From Dama dama (Eukaryota; Chordata; Mammalia; Artiodactyla; Cervidae), in contig NC_083693.1 in the NCBI RefSeq assembly GCF_033118175.1, forward strand, positions 28,901,981 through 28,965,980: a DNA stretch of 64,000 bases, given 5' to 3'. Position 1 is the stretch's first letter, and each line of letters starts with the position of its first letter. Both the position numbers and the translations under genes were made by a program. This document shows, piece by piece, positions 1-11,600 of the stretch. The notes beneath the pieces were generated by a model. It did no database searches. It was not told the origin of the DNA and saw nothing but the letters and a program-made list of their open reading frames with translations.

Positions 1-649
1 TGCTTGAATTTTGAAGATAAAGCTGGAGACTTCAAAGAAATTTTGAGCTAGAGGGTGTATTGAAGAGAGCCAGTCATGCCCCAAAGTCCCTGGGAGGGAA
101 AATCTGAGGGTAGGCTGTCTTGCATCATGCAGAGTGGACCACTCTGGGAAAGCCCCTATGGTCCCCTCCATGCTTAGGCCTGGGTGGGGTTTGAGTACCT
201 TTCTTGCCTTAAATGAGATGACACAGATAGAATTCATCACTCCCAGCTCCAGGATTTATGGCTGCAGGTCAGCTATGACCCAGCAGAGCCCCACCCTTGA
301 GCACCCACCATGCTGGGGCCTCTGTCTGTCCAAGCAGCTTGTGAGATAAGTGAGGAGCCTGAGGGATCCTCTGATTGGAGGTGGTTCCCAAAATGAGATG
401 ATAGAATCTATGTGTTGCTCCCTGAGCACCTGGAGGCCTGTGGCCGTGAGGACATTTCAGCTCATCAACATCACCTCCCTTGAGGGAAGAAATGCCCAGT
501 TCCCTCCAAGCTCAGATTCTTGGGTTATCTCTCTGCACTCCCTCCACGTCCTTACCCCTGCTTGTGTCTGGAGTCAGAGATCCGAGACCCAAGGCCTTCC
601 ATTAGGCTTCATCCCTAAGACGCATGCAAAATGCCTTTACATCATACAT

Positions 650-1140
650 GAAGGTACATTAATATAGATATCAATATATATTCAAAATAATACAGCAAGT
701 CCCCTCCATGTAAATGAGTTCTGTACAGAGACCACATTTGTATGTCCAGTTTGTTCTAAGTCCAACAAAATTAGCCTAGGTACCCGACTATACAATTGGC
801 TATAGAGTACTATACTGTAATAGGTTTATAATACTTTTCACACAAGTAATACATCCAAAACAAACACAAAAACAAAGAAAACATTTTTAATCATACAGGA
901 CAGTACCTTGAGAAGTACAACACTGGCATACAGGCACTGGCATCGAGTGAACAGCCTAGAAGAGTTAGACTGGAGGAGGGAGAGGAGGTGGGAGATGGTA
1001 GTGATGAAGGGTCGTCAGCAACAGGAGATGGAGGGCACGCTGCCATGTCACTCATGCCTGATGCCGATGGCATGGGTTCCGGTTCCTTGCTGAAACCACA
1101 TGCACGTTCGCATCTTTGAAAGTTTGCAACTTGAAGGCTC
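650..1140. repeat. Interspersed repeat relic, family not assigned
   Basis: An AT-rich stretch (tacagcaagtcccctccatg...) followed by a purine-rich block with short open frames on both strands. The wording resembles a dispersed mammalian repeat I have met elsewhere, possibly a DNA-transposon relic, but I cannot name it. Confidence 0.4.
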
Positions 1141-1235
1141 AGATGTAGGGAAATTACTGTGAATGAGTTATATACTCTTAATATATATACACTCTTAATA
1201 TAAACCTGCTATATACTTGGCACTTACACAGGAAA

Positions 1236-1236
<1 letters not shown>

Positions 1237-1283
<47 letters not shown>

Positions 1284-1285
1284 CA
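1237..1285. repeat. (GT)n-(AT)n microsatellite
   Basis: Seven GT units run into two AT tracts and a short AC tail, making a near-palindromic dinucleotide tract likely to vary in length. Confidence 0.9.
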
Positions 1286-2059
1286 CACAAACAGGCTCTA
1301 GAGTGTATACTATTTACTCTCTTCACCTTTGGGATCAGCCTCTGCCCACATGTGGGGGCCGTGACTGAGAACACTACAGGCCTCTGTGGCCAAAGAAGGT
1401 TGGTTCTCCTAGGAAGGTCCTGGCCTTTCTACCAAGGGGACAGTGCTTCCACTGAGCCATCATGACCCCAGGGGCTGCAGACACACCCCTCTGTCTTCCA
1501 CCCCCACGGGGAAGGCAGAGCACTGCCTCTGTCCTGGGAGAGCCCACCGCTGATGACAACCTGGGGAGACCTGGTGCGCTTTGCAGCACAGAGCCCTCAG
1601 TCGGCAGTAGAAGTGACTCTGCCTGGTAGACAGGTGTGCAGACACGTTCCCCACTCCCAGGTCTGGGTGTGCAGGTGGAGAGCAGCAGGGCACCCGTCTT
1701 GGTGAAGTGCTATGGAGCTCAGCTCTGTCAGCCAGCCCAGCCTGGGTCAGCGAGGAACAGACTCAGGGCCCAGCAGGGCTTCTGGGATGGGGGCAGCCAC
1801 CAGGATCAGAGCCCCCTTGCCCTCTTTTAGTATCTTCTGACACCTCTCTCCATTCTTAGCGACTCCTTCTCCAACCTGCTACTTGAAACAAAAATGGAAC
1901 ACTGGTATCAGAAGTCACGCGGCAAGGCTCGCGTCCTGGCACCTCTGAAATTAGAAGTAGGTGACAATGGACCTCAGCTAATCTGCTCTAAAGACAGCTT
2001 TTCTTTAATCATGTATATTTCCAATGGGCGTTCCTTCCCGCAGTTTCTTCCCAGGCAGC

Positions 2060-2170
2060 TCTGAGAGCCTGGTAATCATGTCCATTTGAAAGTGCAGCCC
2101 CGAGAGGTTAAGCAATTTGCCTAACTCCACTGAGTGAATCCAATCAAGAACTGAGGTCTTCAAAACAATT
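2060..2170 (-). repeat. MIR-like ancient SINE fragment
   Basis: Contains the MIR core-like wording gaggttaagcaatttgcc...ctcca on the reverse orientation. Diverged, so the boundaries are approximate. Confidence 0.45.
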
Positions 2171-2239
2171 CTGTTATGTGCATGTGGTGAAGGTAGTGGA
2201 TAAGAGTACAAAATACTCTGTAATTAATGCATATCCCAA

Positions 2240-2445
2240 CCAATTGTCTCGGACGGTAAAAGGATCTGCCTGCAGTGCAGGAGACCTGGATTCGATCCCT
2301 GGGTCAGGAAGATCCCCTGGAGAAGGAAATGGCAACCCACTCCAGTATCCTTGCCTGGAAAGTTCCATGGACTGAGGAGCCTGGCAGCTACATACAGTCC
2401 ATGGGGTCTCAAAGAGTCAGACAGACTGAGCGCTTAACTAACCAA
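2240..2445 (+). repeat. Bov-tA SINE
   Basis: tRNA-derived head (ggattcgatccctgggtcagg) followed by the Bov-A body (gatcccctggagaagg, ccactccagtat) and ending near actgagcgc. Sense orientation. Confidence 0.9.
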
Positions 2446-2614
2446 CTGGGTTAAAAGATGATTACAATGACCAGTTCAGGAAACACTTTTATTATTTCAA
2501 TTAACAATTGAGTTAGATCTATTCAATAATTACCTAATCAATTGGCCATTTAGTTTGAGTTATATTGATAGGCATTATTTTAATAGCACATTACTAGTTC
2601 TTTTTCCAGGATAT

Positions 2615-2815
2615 AATTTCCTGGTGGCAAAGACGGTACAGAATATGCCTGCAATGCAGGAGACCCAGGTTCAACCCCTGGGTCAAGAAGATCCCCTAGA
2701 GAAGAAAATGACTACCTACTCCAGTATTCTTGCTTGGAGAATTTTTTGGGCAGAGGAGCCTGCCAGGCTAGAGTCCATAGGGTCACAAAGAGTTAGACAC
2801 GACTGAGCGACAAAC
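2615..2815 (+). repeat. Bov-tA SINE
   Basis: Head, Bov-A body and the terminal gacacgactgagcgac are all present, with moderate divergence. Confidence 0.9.
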
Positions 2816-3605
2816 CATTTCTAACACTTTTTGTATCGAAAACATTTGTGTGCTAATATCCAAGAAATGAATTCGTGATTAAAAAAAAAAAATTGAGGTC
2901 TTCACTGCTTAATACATCCAGCTGAATAAGAAACCTCTTGAACATAGCAACCAGTTGTTGGTCTTAAAAAGCTAGAAGCTAAATTTCAGGGGAACCAGAA
3001 TGAAGAGTGGTTGTAGTATCGCACTGGTTCAACTAGACACAGACGAGCCCTCGCTATCTCATTTGTAAACAGTGTCAGAAATGGTGGTTCTCTGCTTTAA
3101 GACCTGGTGCCTCGGCCCCACCCCTGTGGCCTTGGCACTGGGGTTTTTTAATCTCCCCGGTGACTCCAGTGTGCAGGCAGAGCTGGGAAACACTGCTATG
3201 AGGATTAAGATCATCCATGTACATCTTACAGGTTCCCTTTTCTGTCTCTCATGCCACTGATTACGAAAAGCTTTGTCATCTCTAAAGAGTGAGTAGTAAG
3301 AGTCATCCACGTGCAAAATCTGGCATCTCATATGCCCACCACGATACCCCTGGGGTCCCAAGTCACTCCTGTTCAATTTAACTCAAGACTTGGTGCTTCC
3401 AAAAGGACTACAGATGGTGTCCAGCATCCATAGATCACCCACCTGTCATGTGGCTATAGAACCGGGAACCACAGGTTGTTAAAAGGCCTTATAGATCTGT
3501 GTCATCTTGTTTAGTCAGCGTTCCGTAAACAAGTTCTTGATAAACTATTAATCTGTACTCTTTACAGCAAAATAAATGCTTAATGAATACTCAGATTCTT
3601 TAGCA

Positions 3606-3850
3606 AGGCTTCCCAGGTGGCACAGTGGTAAAAAGTCTGCCTGCTAATGCAGGAGACGCAAGAGACGAAGGTTCAATCCTTGGGTTGGGAATATCCCCTG
3701 GAGTAGGAGATGGCAACCAGTATTGTCATACTGGAGATGGCACCCGCTCCAGTATTCTTATCTGGTAAATCCCATGGACAGAGGAGCCAGGAGGGCTACA
3801 GTCCATGAGACCGAGAAGAGTCAGACAAGACTAGCAGTGAGCACTTCTAC
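3606..3850 (+). repeat. Bov-tA SINE
   Basis: Starts gcttcccaggtggcacagtgg. The central part (gagatggcaacc...gagatggcaccc) is partly duplicated, and the copy ends near gactagcagtgagc. Confidence 0.85.
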
Positions 3851-3887
3851 TACTACAGTTTCTTTGGCAGTTAAGCGCTGAACTGGA

Positions 3888-4005
3888 GAGTTCCCTGGCA
3901 GTCCAGTGGATAAGACTCTTCGCTTCCACTGCAGGAGGGCAGATTTGATCCTTGGTGGGGGAACTAAGGTCCCACAGGCCACAAGATGTGGCCAAAAAAA
4001 AAGCA
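3888..4005 (+). repeat. CHR-2 type SINE, short copy
   Basis: Begins ttccctggcagtccagtgg and reads to ccacaagatgtggcc with an A-rich tail. Typical of cetartiodactyl tRNA-Glu-derived SINEs. Confidence 0.75.
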
Positions 4006-4139
4006 AGACTATCCTATTCTTATCGACTTAAAAAGCAGCAGCACTCTCCTGACTTCCATTGTTAACACAGTCTTTCCTGTAGGAATTAGATTTCTGATCC
4101 TGAAGTTTCAATCCTGGCAGCTCCTTAGAATCACCTGGG

Positions 4140-4450
4140 ATACTTTATTATTTTTATGTATTTATTTTTGGTTACCCTGGGTCTTTGCTGCTGTGCGTAG
4201 ACTTTCTTAGGTTGTGGCAAGTGGGGGCTACTCTCGAGTGCTTGGGCTTCTCATTGCAGTGGCTTCTCTTGTTGTAGAGCATGGGCTTTAGCCGCACAGG
4301 CCTCAGTAGTTACAGTACGTGGGTTTAGTAGTTGTGGCACACCAGCTTAGTTGCCCTGTGGCATGTGGGATCTTCCCAGACCAGGGATCGAACCCACATC
4401 CCCTGTACTGGCAGGTGGATTCTTATCTACTGTACCACCAGGGAAATGCT
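4140..4450 (-). repeat. CHR-2 type SINE, reverse orientation
   Basis: T-rich start (tatttatttttgg), middle wording ttgtagagcatgggcttt, and a reversed tRNA-like head ggatcgaacccacatcccc ... ccaccagggaa. Confidence 0.85.
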
Positions 4451-5084
4451 GGAATGCTTTTTAAAAGTGCCATACCTGGGCCCCACCCTGAGCCATTCTG
4501 ATTCACTTGGTCTGGAGAGGGACTCTGGTAGTGTTGGTAGTTTTTTTTTTAATCTAAAAATTAACTATCACAATGATTCTAATGAACAGCTAAGTTTAAT
4601 AAAGCAGATCTCACATTCAATTTCCCAGCAATCACTGGCATTGCCTGGATTTCTCTAAACTCCATGGTTAGAAGGGCATGAACTTAAATTTTAATCAGAC
4701 TGTTTTCTGTTTTATTGATATTTTTCACTTTGTGGATTTGAGATTCTGGTCTATGATCCAACACTGTCTCTTCCCCCAGTGGGGTGATGTTTGAATTCCA
4801 GTGAAACCTTATCCCTGGGGGTTGGGGGAAATGCTTTCAAAGCAAGTAAAAATACAGGGTTACAAGTGAAAATACAAATTACATCTTGACTTGACATAAC
4901 CAAGAAGTCCACAGGCAGATTTTAACAGGCAACTAGTTGAATTTAAGAAGGAGGATACTAAAGTTGCATCCAAGATCAACCTTTAAAATATAGAAGACTT
5001 GGCAGTATAAATAACTATAACTTTAATCATGTTTGTTTTTAAAGCTAATTGGAACTGATAAATATGCTGTTATAGCCCTTCTCC

Positions 5085-5212
5085 TGGAGTAGGAAATGGC
5101 AGCCTGCTCCAGTATTCTCTCCTAGAGCATTCTCTGGACAGAGGAGCCTAGCAGGCTACAATCCATGGGGTGGCAAAGAGTCAGACACGACTGAGCACAC
5201 ACACATAGTCCT
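5085..5212 (+). repeat. Bov-tA SINE, 5'-truncated
   Basis: Body only: ctggagtaggaaatggcagc to gacacgactgagcac, with no tRNA head. Confidence 0.85.
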
Positions 5213-8200
5213 ACTATCCATTGTGATATGCCAGAAAGCAAGTATATATGTTCAATTCTGTTCATCCTGATTGATCCTAGGTCTTTGCAGGGTGTGGAGC
5301 ATCTGTTGAGCTAAGAAATTGCCTCTGTGCTTCTTGAGGGGATTTCCCCCCAACCATCCTTGTTCAGTAAAGTCATGTCCAGGGTCATCACATATAGCCA
5401 CACAGGTTGCACACTGAACAACTTGAGGGGTAGCATTCATACCATGGTGTTTATGAGTGGCAACCCCTTTGGTTGGATATCACTTGAGTAAAAGCACCTG
5501 CTATCACTTCATTCAACTTTTTCTGTAAACAAAATAAATGCCAAGTTGGATGTCTTGAGTTCTGACCCAGGCAACAGCTGGACAAGATCTATTCAGGGTA
5601 GAGGCCTGAGTTCTCCAATTCAGAGACCAAAGTGATTATTTGCAAGTATCTTTATTCCTTTCACCTTTACCAGGGGTTCTTAGCTAGCGACATCACTAGA
5701 AAACCTTGTTCAGGAACAAAAAATCCCTTTTGGTTAGAGTAGTGGAAAGCAGACTCAGAGTCCCTACTCAGTGATGACCTGTGAGCCCTTGGCTGGGGAG
5801 GCACAAATGGTAAAGAGATGCTGAGATCCAGTGTCTCTCTCCCTCCACGTATAACAGAGGCCTGACTTTCATCCTCATGGTCTAATTCTCTCCTCCATCT
5901 CCTCCAATCTGTCTCCCCTTCTTACCAGCATGGGCAGGTCACTTCATTTATTTTCTTATCTATAATATGACACAATGACATCCATGCTAGAGGAACACTT
6001 GGAGGATAAGAGGTTGTGAGATATGATGTCTGGCTCAGAGAAGATTCTTGGGAGATAATGGCTCCCTCTCTTTCCTCTCTTCCTTCACATAGTCTGCCCA
6101 AAGCCCTTCCCATTCTCCATCTGCTGTCACCTTGTCTGGTGTCCCCAAAGTACAGCAGGGCCCAGCCCAACTGTTCTCATGGTTCCAGAAGACAAGCAAT
6201 GTTCTAACTGCCTTCACTGAAAGAGGTGGGGCGAATCAGGGCCAGAATGGCTCTCCTAATCAGAGGAAGAGAAGAGGCATGACAGGCCTGAGGGACCAAA
6301 GAGAAGGCCCCACCCAGGATGTCCCACCCTCTCCATCCTGCTGACGGCCTAAGTTGCTCCAGTGCCACTCACAGGCTCTCAGGTCTTCAGGATTACGGCC
6401 CTGCCTTCCCTCTTTATCTGTGAATCTTGGACACTGTATGAAACAGCTTCTGAGCCCAGGAAACTAGTTCCTTGAGTTTCAGTCCCTGCAGTCTTCTCAG
6501 ATTCTGTGCCCTGGACAAACATAACAAAGGAAAACGCACTGTCCCGGGGCTCAGGCCACCTGAGGGGGGCAAGTGATGTAAAATAAGCCTCTGGGACCAC
6601 TGGAGACCACCGGGCCTGACCTCCCTTGGGCCTCTGTCCTCCCACCCTCTCCCCCGTGGGTTGGCCAGAGGCCCCAGGGTTGATGTCTAGCTCTTCTTCC
6701 CAAGGGCCACTCCCGCCCCTGCTCTGTACAACTGCTTTAGCGCCTACATTTGCTTAATACCCCCTTGCCCAGTGCTTCCCATCTCCCATAATGACGCTAA
6801 TGGACCAAAAGACAACAGTAGAAGCAAAAGAGCCTCCCCCAGCTTCTGCCCAGCCCACCGGCCTGACCTATTGCTGCTACTGCTGCTGCTGAGAATCCTG
6901 GTGCATGCTGGGAATCCAAGTGCATGCTGGGATTTCAGCCCTTCCTCCATGCATTTTGGTTTTGCTTGGAACAGTTTCAAACTTGGAACTGTTGGTTTCT
7001 AGCCCATGGTGTACAACTCCCTGAAATGAAGTCAAGAACTTTGTGGGAAGAGAGACATCCCTGAGGACTTGAGATTCTCAGGGCCTCTCATGGCACAAAA
7101 CCAGCTAAGGTCTAGATAACATCAGTGTCACACTAATGAAGAGGATCCAGAAGAAAGTTCTTTTATCTTCTCAGAGGATTGACTTTATGGTCTAGTCTGT
7201 TCTTAAGAAGTAAGAACTAAGTCCTGGAACATATTTAGGAAGGTGTCTACGTGGAGACCACCCATTGACACATCAGGTCCTGAAGTTTGTATGAACATAG
7301 CTGTACACATCATGCTGACTTATAAGACAGTGGAATCTATTCATTCCAGAATTGTATGAATCCCCTGGGAAGAGGAGCTTCCAATACCTTTTGTCATGTT
7401 CTCAGAGGAAGGAACCCAGCAGGTGCCTTTGAAGAACGAATACGAGAAGAATAGAAGGATCTTCTAGATCTCTGGCTTCTCTGAAAGATACAGAAAGACT
7501 ATATTAGGAGTTTCAGTTCTCATCTTGGCTAATGGATGAAAATTTGAGGCAAAGGCCAATGACTTATCAGTGTAAGTCCCACAAAGATGGATCACAAAGT
7601 ACATCTTGGACCAGAAGAACAGAAGGAGAGAAGAGTCTTCTGGGGAACGAGGCTGATGGAGACCTGCCCGTATCCCAGGCTGGTGCTGGTGGGTGGCTAC
7701 TTACTAAGTGCCTCGCCAGCTCCCAACACTGGTCTCCCACTGGCCAGGATGCAACCCTCCTAGAAATCGTGATTCACTGGAGATGTCCCTGTTCTGAGGC
7801 CTTTGGCTGAAAGAGAAGATTACATGAGGAGATATTAGACTGAATTTCTGTTCCATCCCCTCAAGATAACAAAGTTGCCTTCATCTTTATAAGATACTCT
7901 AGACTTTTATTTACTGAAGACAAAGAAGGTTCTGCAACCAAAAAAAAAATCTCGTGTGAATATTCCACACTGCCATTTTCTCATGAACCTGTGCTCTGCA
8001 GACCACTTCTAGCTTGTTTGTTCTAGTACTGCATGACCTTGTCCTCTTTCCTTGGTTCAAAATGACAGAAGAAGTTAGGAAAAGAAAGCGCTCTTACTAA
8101 GCTTCCAGTATTTGAATTCCAGCGTCCTTGCTCACTGCCATGTTGAGAGCCAATTCAGACCCCAAGGCCGCTTGAAATATTCACAAGAGAAGACACCTGG

Positions 8201-8508
8201 GGGAACTCCAAGCTCACTCTCACAATAGGCCTTTGCCTTCAGAAGCCCTAGATCTCTTCACCCACTGGGAAACCTGGCTCCAGTGCCCCAAGCTTGCCAG
8301 TCAAGAATCACACACATGCGAGAAAACCCTTGCTGGATCTTTGGCTCAGTGCTCCAAGATGGTGGCAGCAGCAGCAGCAGCAACAGTTCTTAGGAAATCC
8401 AGGGCTGTGGAGAACCGCAGGGCTGGCCACCCATAAAGAAGCTGCAATGCAATTGAGAAGCTGGAGTTGCGGGCAGGAGTCCTAATGGTGGCCCTTGGTT
8501 TCTTGCAG

Positions 8509-8622
8509 ACATTGACGAGTGCCTCTCAAGCCCTTGTCTGAATGGAGCCACCTGCGTGGACGCCATCGACTCTTTCACATGCTTATGCCTTCCCAGCTAC
8601 CAAGGGGACGTGTGTGAGATTG
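8509..8622 (+). CDS. ACAN: ACAN exon: calcium-binding EGF-like module
   Basis: 114-nt exon between a TTCTTGCAG acceptor and a GTACGG donor. It encodes [16 protein letters not shown]... with six cysteines. The D-I-D-E start plus a later D/F pattern is the calcium-binding EGF signature. Both ends are phase 1, so the exon can be skipped without breaking the frame; EGF modules of aggrecan are known to be alternatively spliced. The other aggrecan EGF exon was not found in the 8.5 kb upstream and presumably lies before the window. Confidence 0.95.
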
Positions 8623-11600
8623 GTACGGCCGTCTCGGCTTCAGCTAATGTTACTAACTGCTGCACCCACTCTTCCTCCCTCACCCTTCCCTGCTAACCAC
8701 AGGTTCTAGGCCCTGGCTGGACCCCCCCACCCAAGATCCATCCAGGCAGCCACTTCTGGGGCCACAACTGAGAAGTCAGCCTCCCTCACTCTCACTCCTT
8801 CTCTTGCTGTTCCCCGCGGAAACCCTCCTCTGGTTCACTGGCTGACCTGACCGCAGAAGAGCCAGGCAAGCCGGGCCAATCTGCATTTTGGAAGGTGGGG
8901 CTCTGGGGGAAACTTTCAAATACTAACCTTCTTCAGGGCTGCCAGATGCCACCAGCAAAGTTGGTGCCTGCATCAGACTAAGAAGACAGAGCCAATTCCA
9001 TGCATTTGTCTTGAAGGAAACTATAGGTGGGAGTCATTGGTCCTTGCTCTGGGTGATGGCCATGGATCCTCCCAACATGCCCATGGGCTTGTGTCTGCCT
9101 GCCTTATTGCCCACGGGACCTTAGTGGCCACTCCATGGCCCGGGGAGCCACCGCACCACACTGGCCAAGCTGACTTCTTCTCTGGCAAGAGCTATGTTCG
9201 GCCTGTCTGAGAGCTCTCATGTCACCAGCATGCTCAGGTCACGCATGCACAGGAACTGCTCCGTGTCACCTTGTCATCATTGCCACCATGACAGCTGCCA
9301 TGTCAATGCCACTCCGGTCTGCACTTCCTTTCTTGCTTCCTTGTGCAAGGCGAAAGGCTGGCCAGGGAGAACAGAGCCTCATTGCGTGAGACAGGAGCTG
9401 AGCTTCCTGTTCCTTCTTAAACAATTTTCATGTTGTTTTTTTTTTTGGCCACACCATGCGGCATGTGGAATCTTAGTTCCCGACCAGGAATCAAACCTGT
9501 GCCCCCTTCACTGGATGAGCTTCCTCTTGCCAACCCCTCTGCTTCTGCATCTGGGCCAGGACCTGCCAAGGGGAGCTGTGGGCCAGGAACTTCCTGAGGC
9601 CAGACTGTGCCTGAAGCTCTTTCGCCTTTGGTGTTTCCTAGCCTCCTCATCCTCCTGGGTCTCAGGGCCACCCCATCTCAGAAAAGCTTGCTGTTGCTAG
9701 TAGCAATGATCCATGCAGAACTGGAAGTGTTTAGCGGCCAAAGCCATTTACAATGAACCCTCAAGTTGTACATCCCAGAAGCTTTCAGACAGCAGCTGAA
9801 ACTCCTAATCAGTGTGTGAAGATAGTTTTGGAAGGTTTCAGGCTGGTGGAGGAAATTCTGGACAAAAAGGCTTGGCCTGGACCCTCCTTCTCTGCAGCCT
9901 CCCATCCTCCACCTTCACCCCAAGGCTCCAAGAAGTTGGTGCAATGGGTCTTGCCTGGGGTGGGAGTGGAGAGTTACAAGGATTTTCTCCCCGTAATGCC
10001 AGAATATTTGCCACAGGGAGAAGAGTCTGGAATGTCCACGCGGACCACAGCTCTTGGGTGCCAGGCCTGGCAAGGAGGTGCCTGCACAGGGCTCTGCCTT
10101 CTGATGCAGCAAAGAGAGGGTGCTGTCAGAGCCCCGGAACTGGGCCCTGAGCCTGGGCACCTAGCTGAGCAGGGCTGCCTGTCTTCTCCCATCCAGTCCT
10201 GAGCACTCACCACCCCCAGCGGATGCTTCCAACCTTCCTATAGCCCTGAGCCTTCTTGTAGCTTTCCTGTTGCCTCCTGTAGTCTGTTGCTTATTTCCTG
10301 AGAGCCTCCATTTTGCAGGACCCTGGCTCCTCCCAGCTCAGCTATTCCCTCCAGCTTTGCCAGCCCAGCTCAGCCCTCAAGCCCCAATTGACCCCACAAG
10401 TCAGCCCTGGGATGATGTCTGTGGCTTCCTCAGGTGCTCAGTTATCACTGAAGCCTCTCTGCCTTTCTTTCCAAACCCTTTGGGGGAAGGTGTTGGCGGC
10501 AGGGGCACCAGCAACCTCCTCCTAAGCGCTTCCTGCTGCTCTGCCTCCCTCTTCAAAGACCGCTGGCCACGAACTCTTCTCTCTGTGTCTGTCTGCCAAC
10601 CCTGCCAAGCAGTAGTGATCCTTTCTTCCTAGAACTGCCCGACCAGAAGGCTGCCACACAGCCTGAGGGGTTCATGGCCCCACACTCAGCTCCAGGGCCC
10701 TAGGGACAGTCCTTCACCTGTGAGACACCAGGGGAAGAAAGAAGAGAGGGTCTTGGAATTCCTTCTGTCCAGTGCTGTGCTGGTAGAACAACTGACTCTC
10801 AAAGATGATGTGTAGCACCTGCCAGTTTCTGAGATTCAACACTGCCATGAGGGCCAGGGCAGCTACCAATGTCACTCCACTAAAGGCCGAGTTGGGGGGC
10901 TTCCATAATGGTCCAGTGGTTAAGACTCCCTGCTTCTACTGCAGGGGACATGGGTTCGATCCCTGGTCAGGGAACTAAGATCCCGCATGCCTCATGGAGC
11001 GGCAATAAATAAACAGATAAAAATAAAGGCCAAGTTGGGAAGACACATGCCAGCTCTAGCACACCCCTGCCTCTGTCTGTCCTTCTAGATGGTTCCAAGA
11101 GCTCCAACTCAGTGCTTTCTCCTGAACTCAGAACCTGTTATCAATATAGATTTAGGGGGAGAGAAGTCCCTCTTCTCATCCACCACCAAGAAATAACATG
11201 AAGTACCAGGGTCTCTGGGTCATGGACCCCAAGCCAGTATTGTGTGCTCTGCTAGAGCCAACTCTGATCAAAAGACTAAGAGGTCTGTGTCTTCTTTGGA
11301 CCAAAGCGGACTTGGTTCTCCTCCTCTGTCCCCACCCAAGCTTCCATTCCACGCCCCAAGCACTGCCTGCTCCTGCCACCTGCACACACTCCCCCGCCAC
11401 CCCCTCTCTCCCTGAAGCCCCTCAGAGTCTCCTTAAGTTGTCCTTAAGCCTCAATACCTCCTACCTTCCCACCTCTTTTTACCTGGCCTGCTGAGTTCTG
11501 CCAGTCCTGCCAAGCAGGCATCAACAGGAGAAAAGCTTCAGGGATGGGAGGCGATATCAGAAAAAGAGAGGGTCCCTGGCATTTCCCAGAGGCCTCTGGG

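Larger units (their letters stand above)
1..8508 (+). other. ACAN: ACAN intron before the EGF exon (partial)
   Basis: No exon was recognised in this stretch. It holds several SINEs between 2240 and 5210, a Bov-type repeat relic near 650-1140, a microsatellite at 1237-1285, a MIR fragment near 2060-2170, and long unassigned sequence (1290-2050, 5210-8500). The next ACAN exon starts at 8509. Confidence 0.7.

Noticed and set aside
6865..6892. CTG/CTA repeat (and a GCA repeat at 8361-8381)
   Set aside because: Short intronic trinucleotide runs with no link to a coding exon, not enough to suggest an unstable expansion.
9194..9700. 168-codon plus-strand open frame in an ACAN intron
   Set aside because: Runs through a reversed SINE fragment, has no recognisable domain, and lacks transcript-like features.
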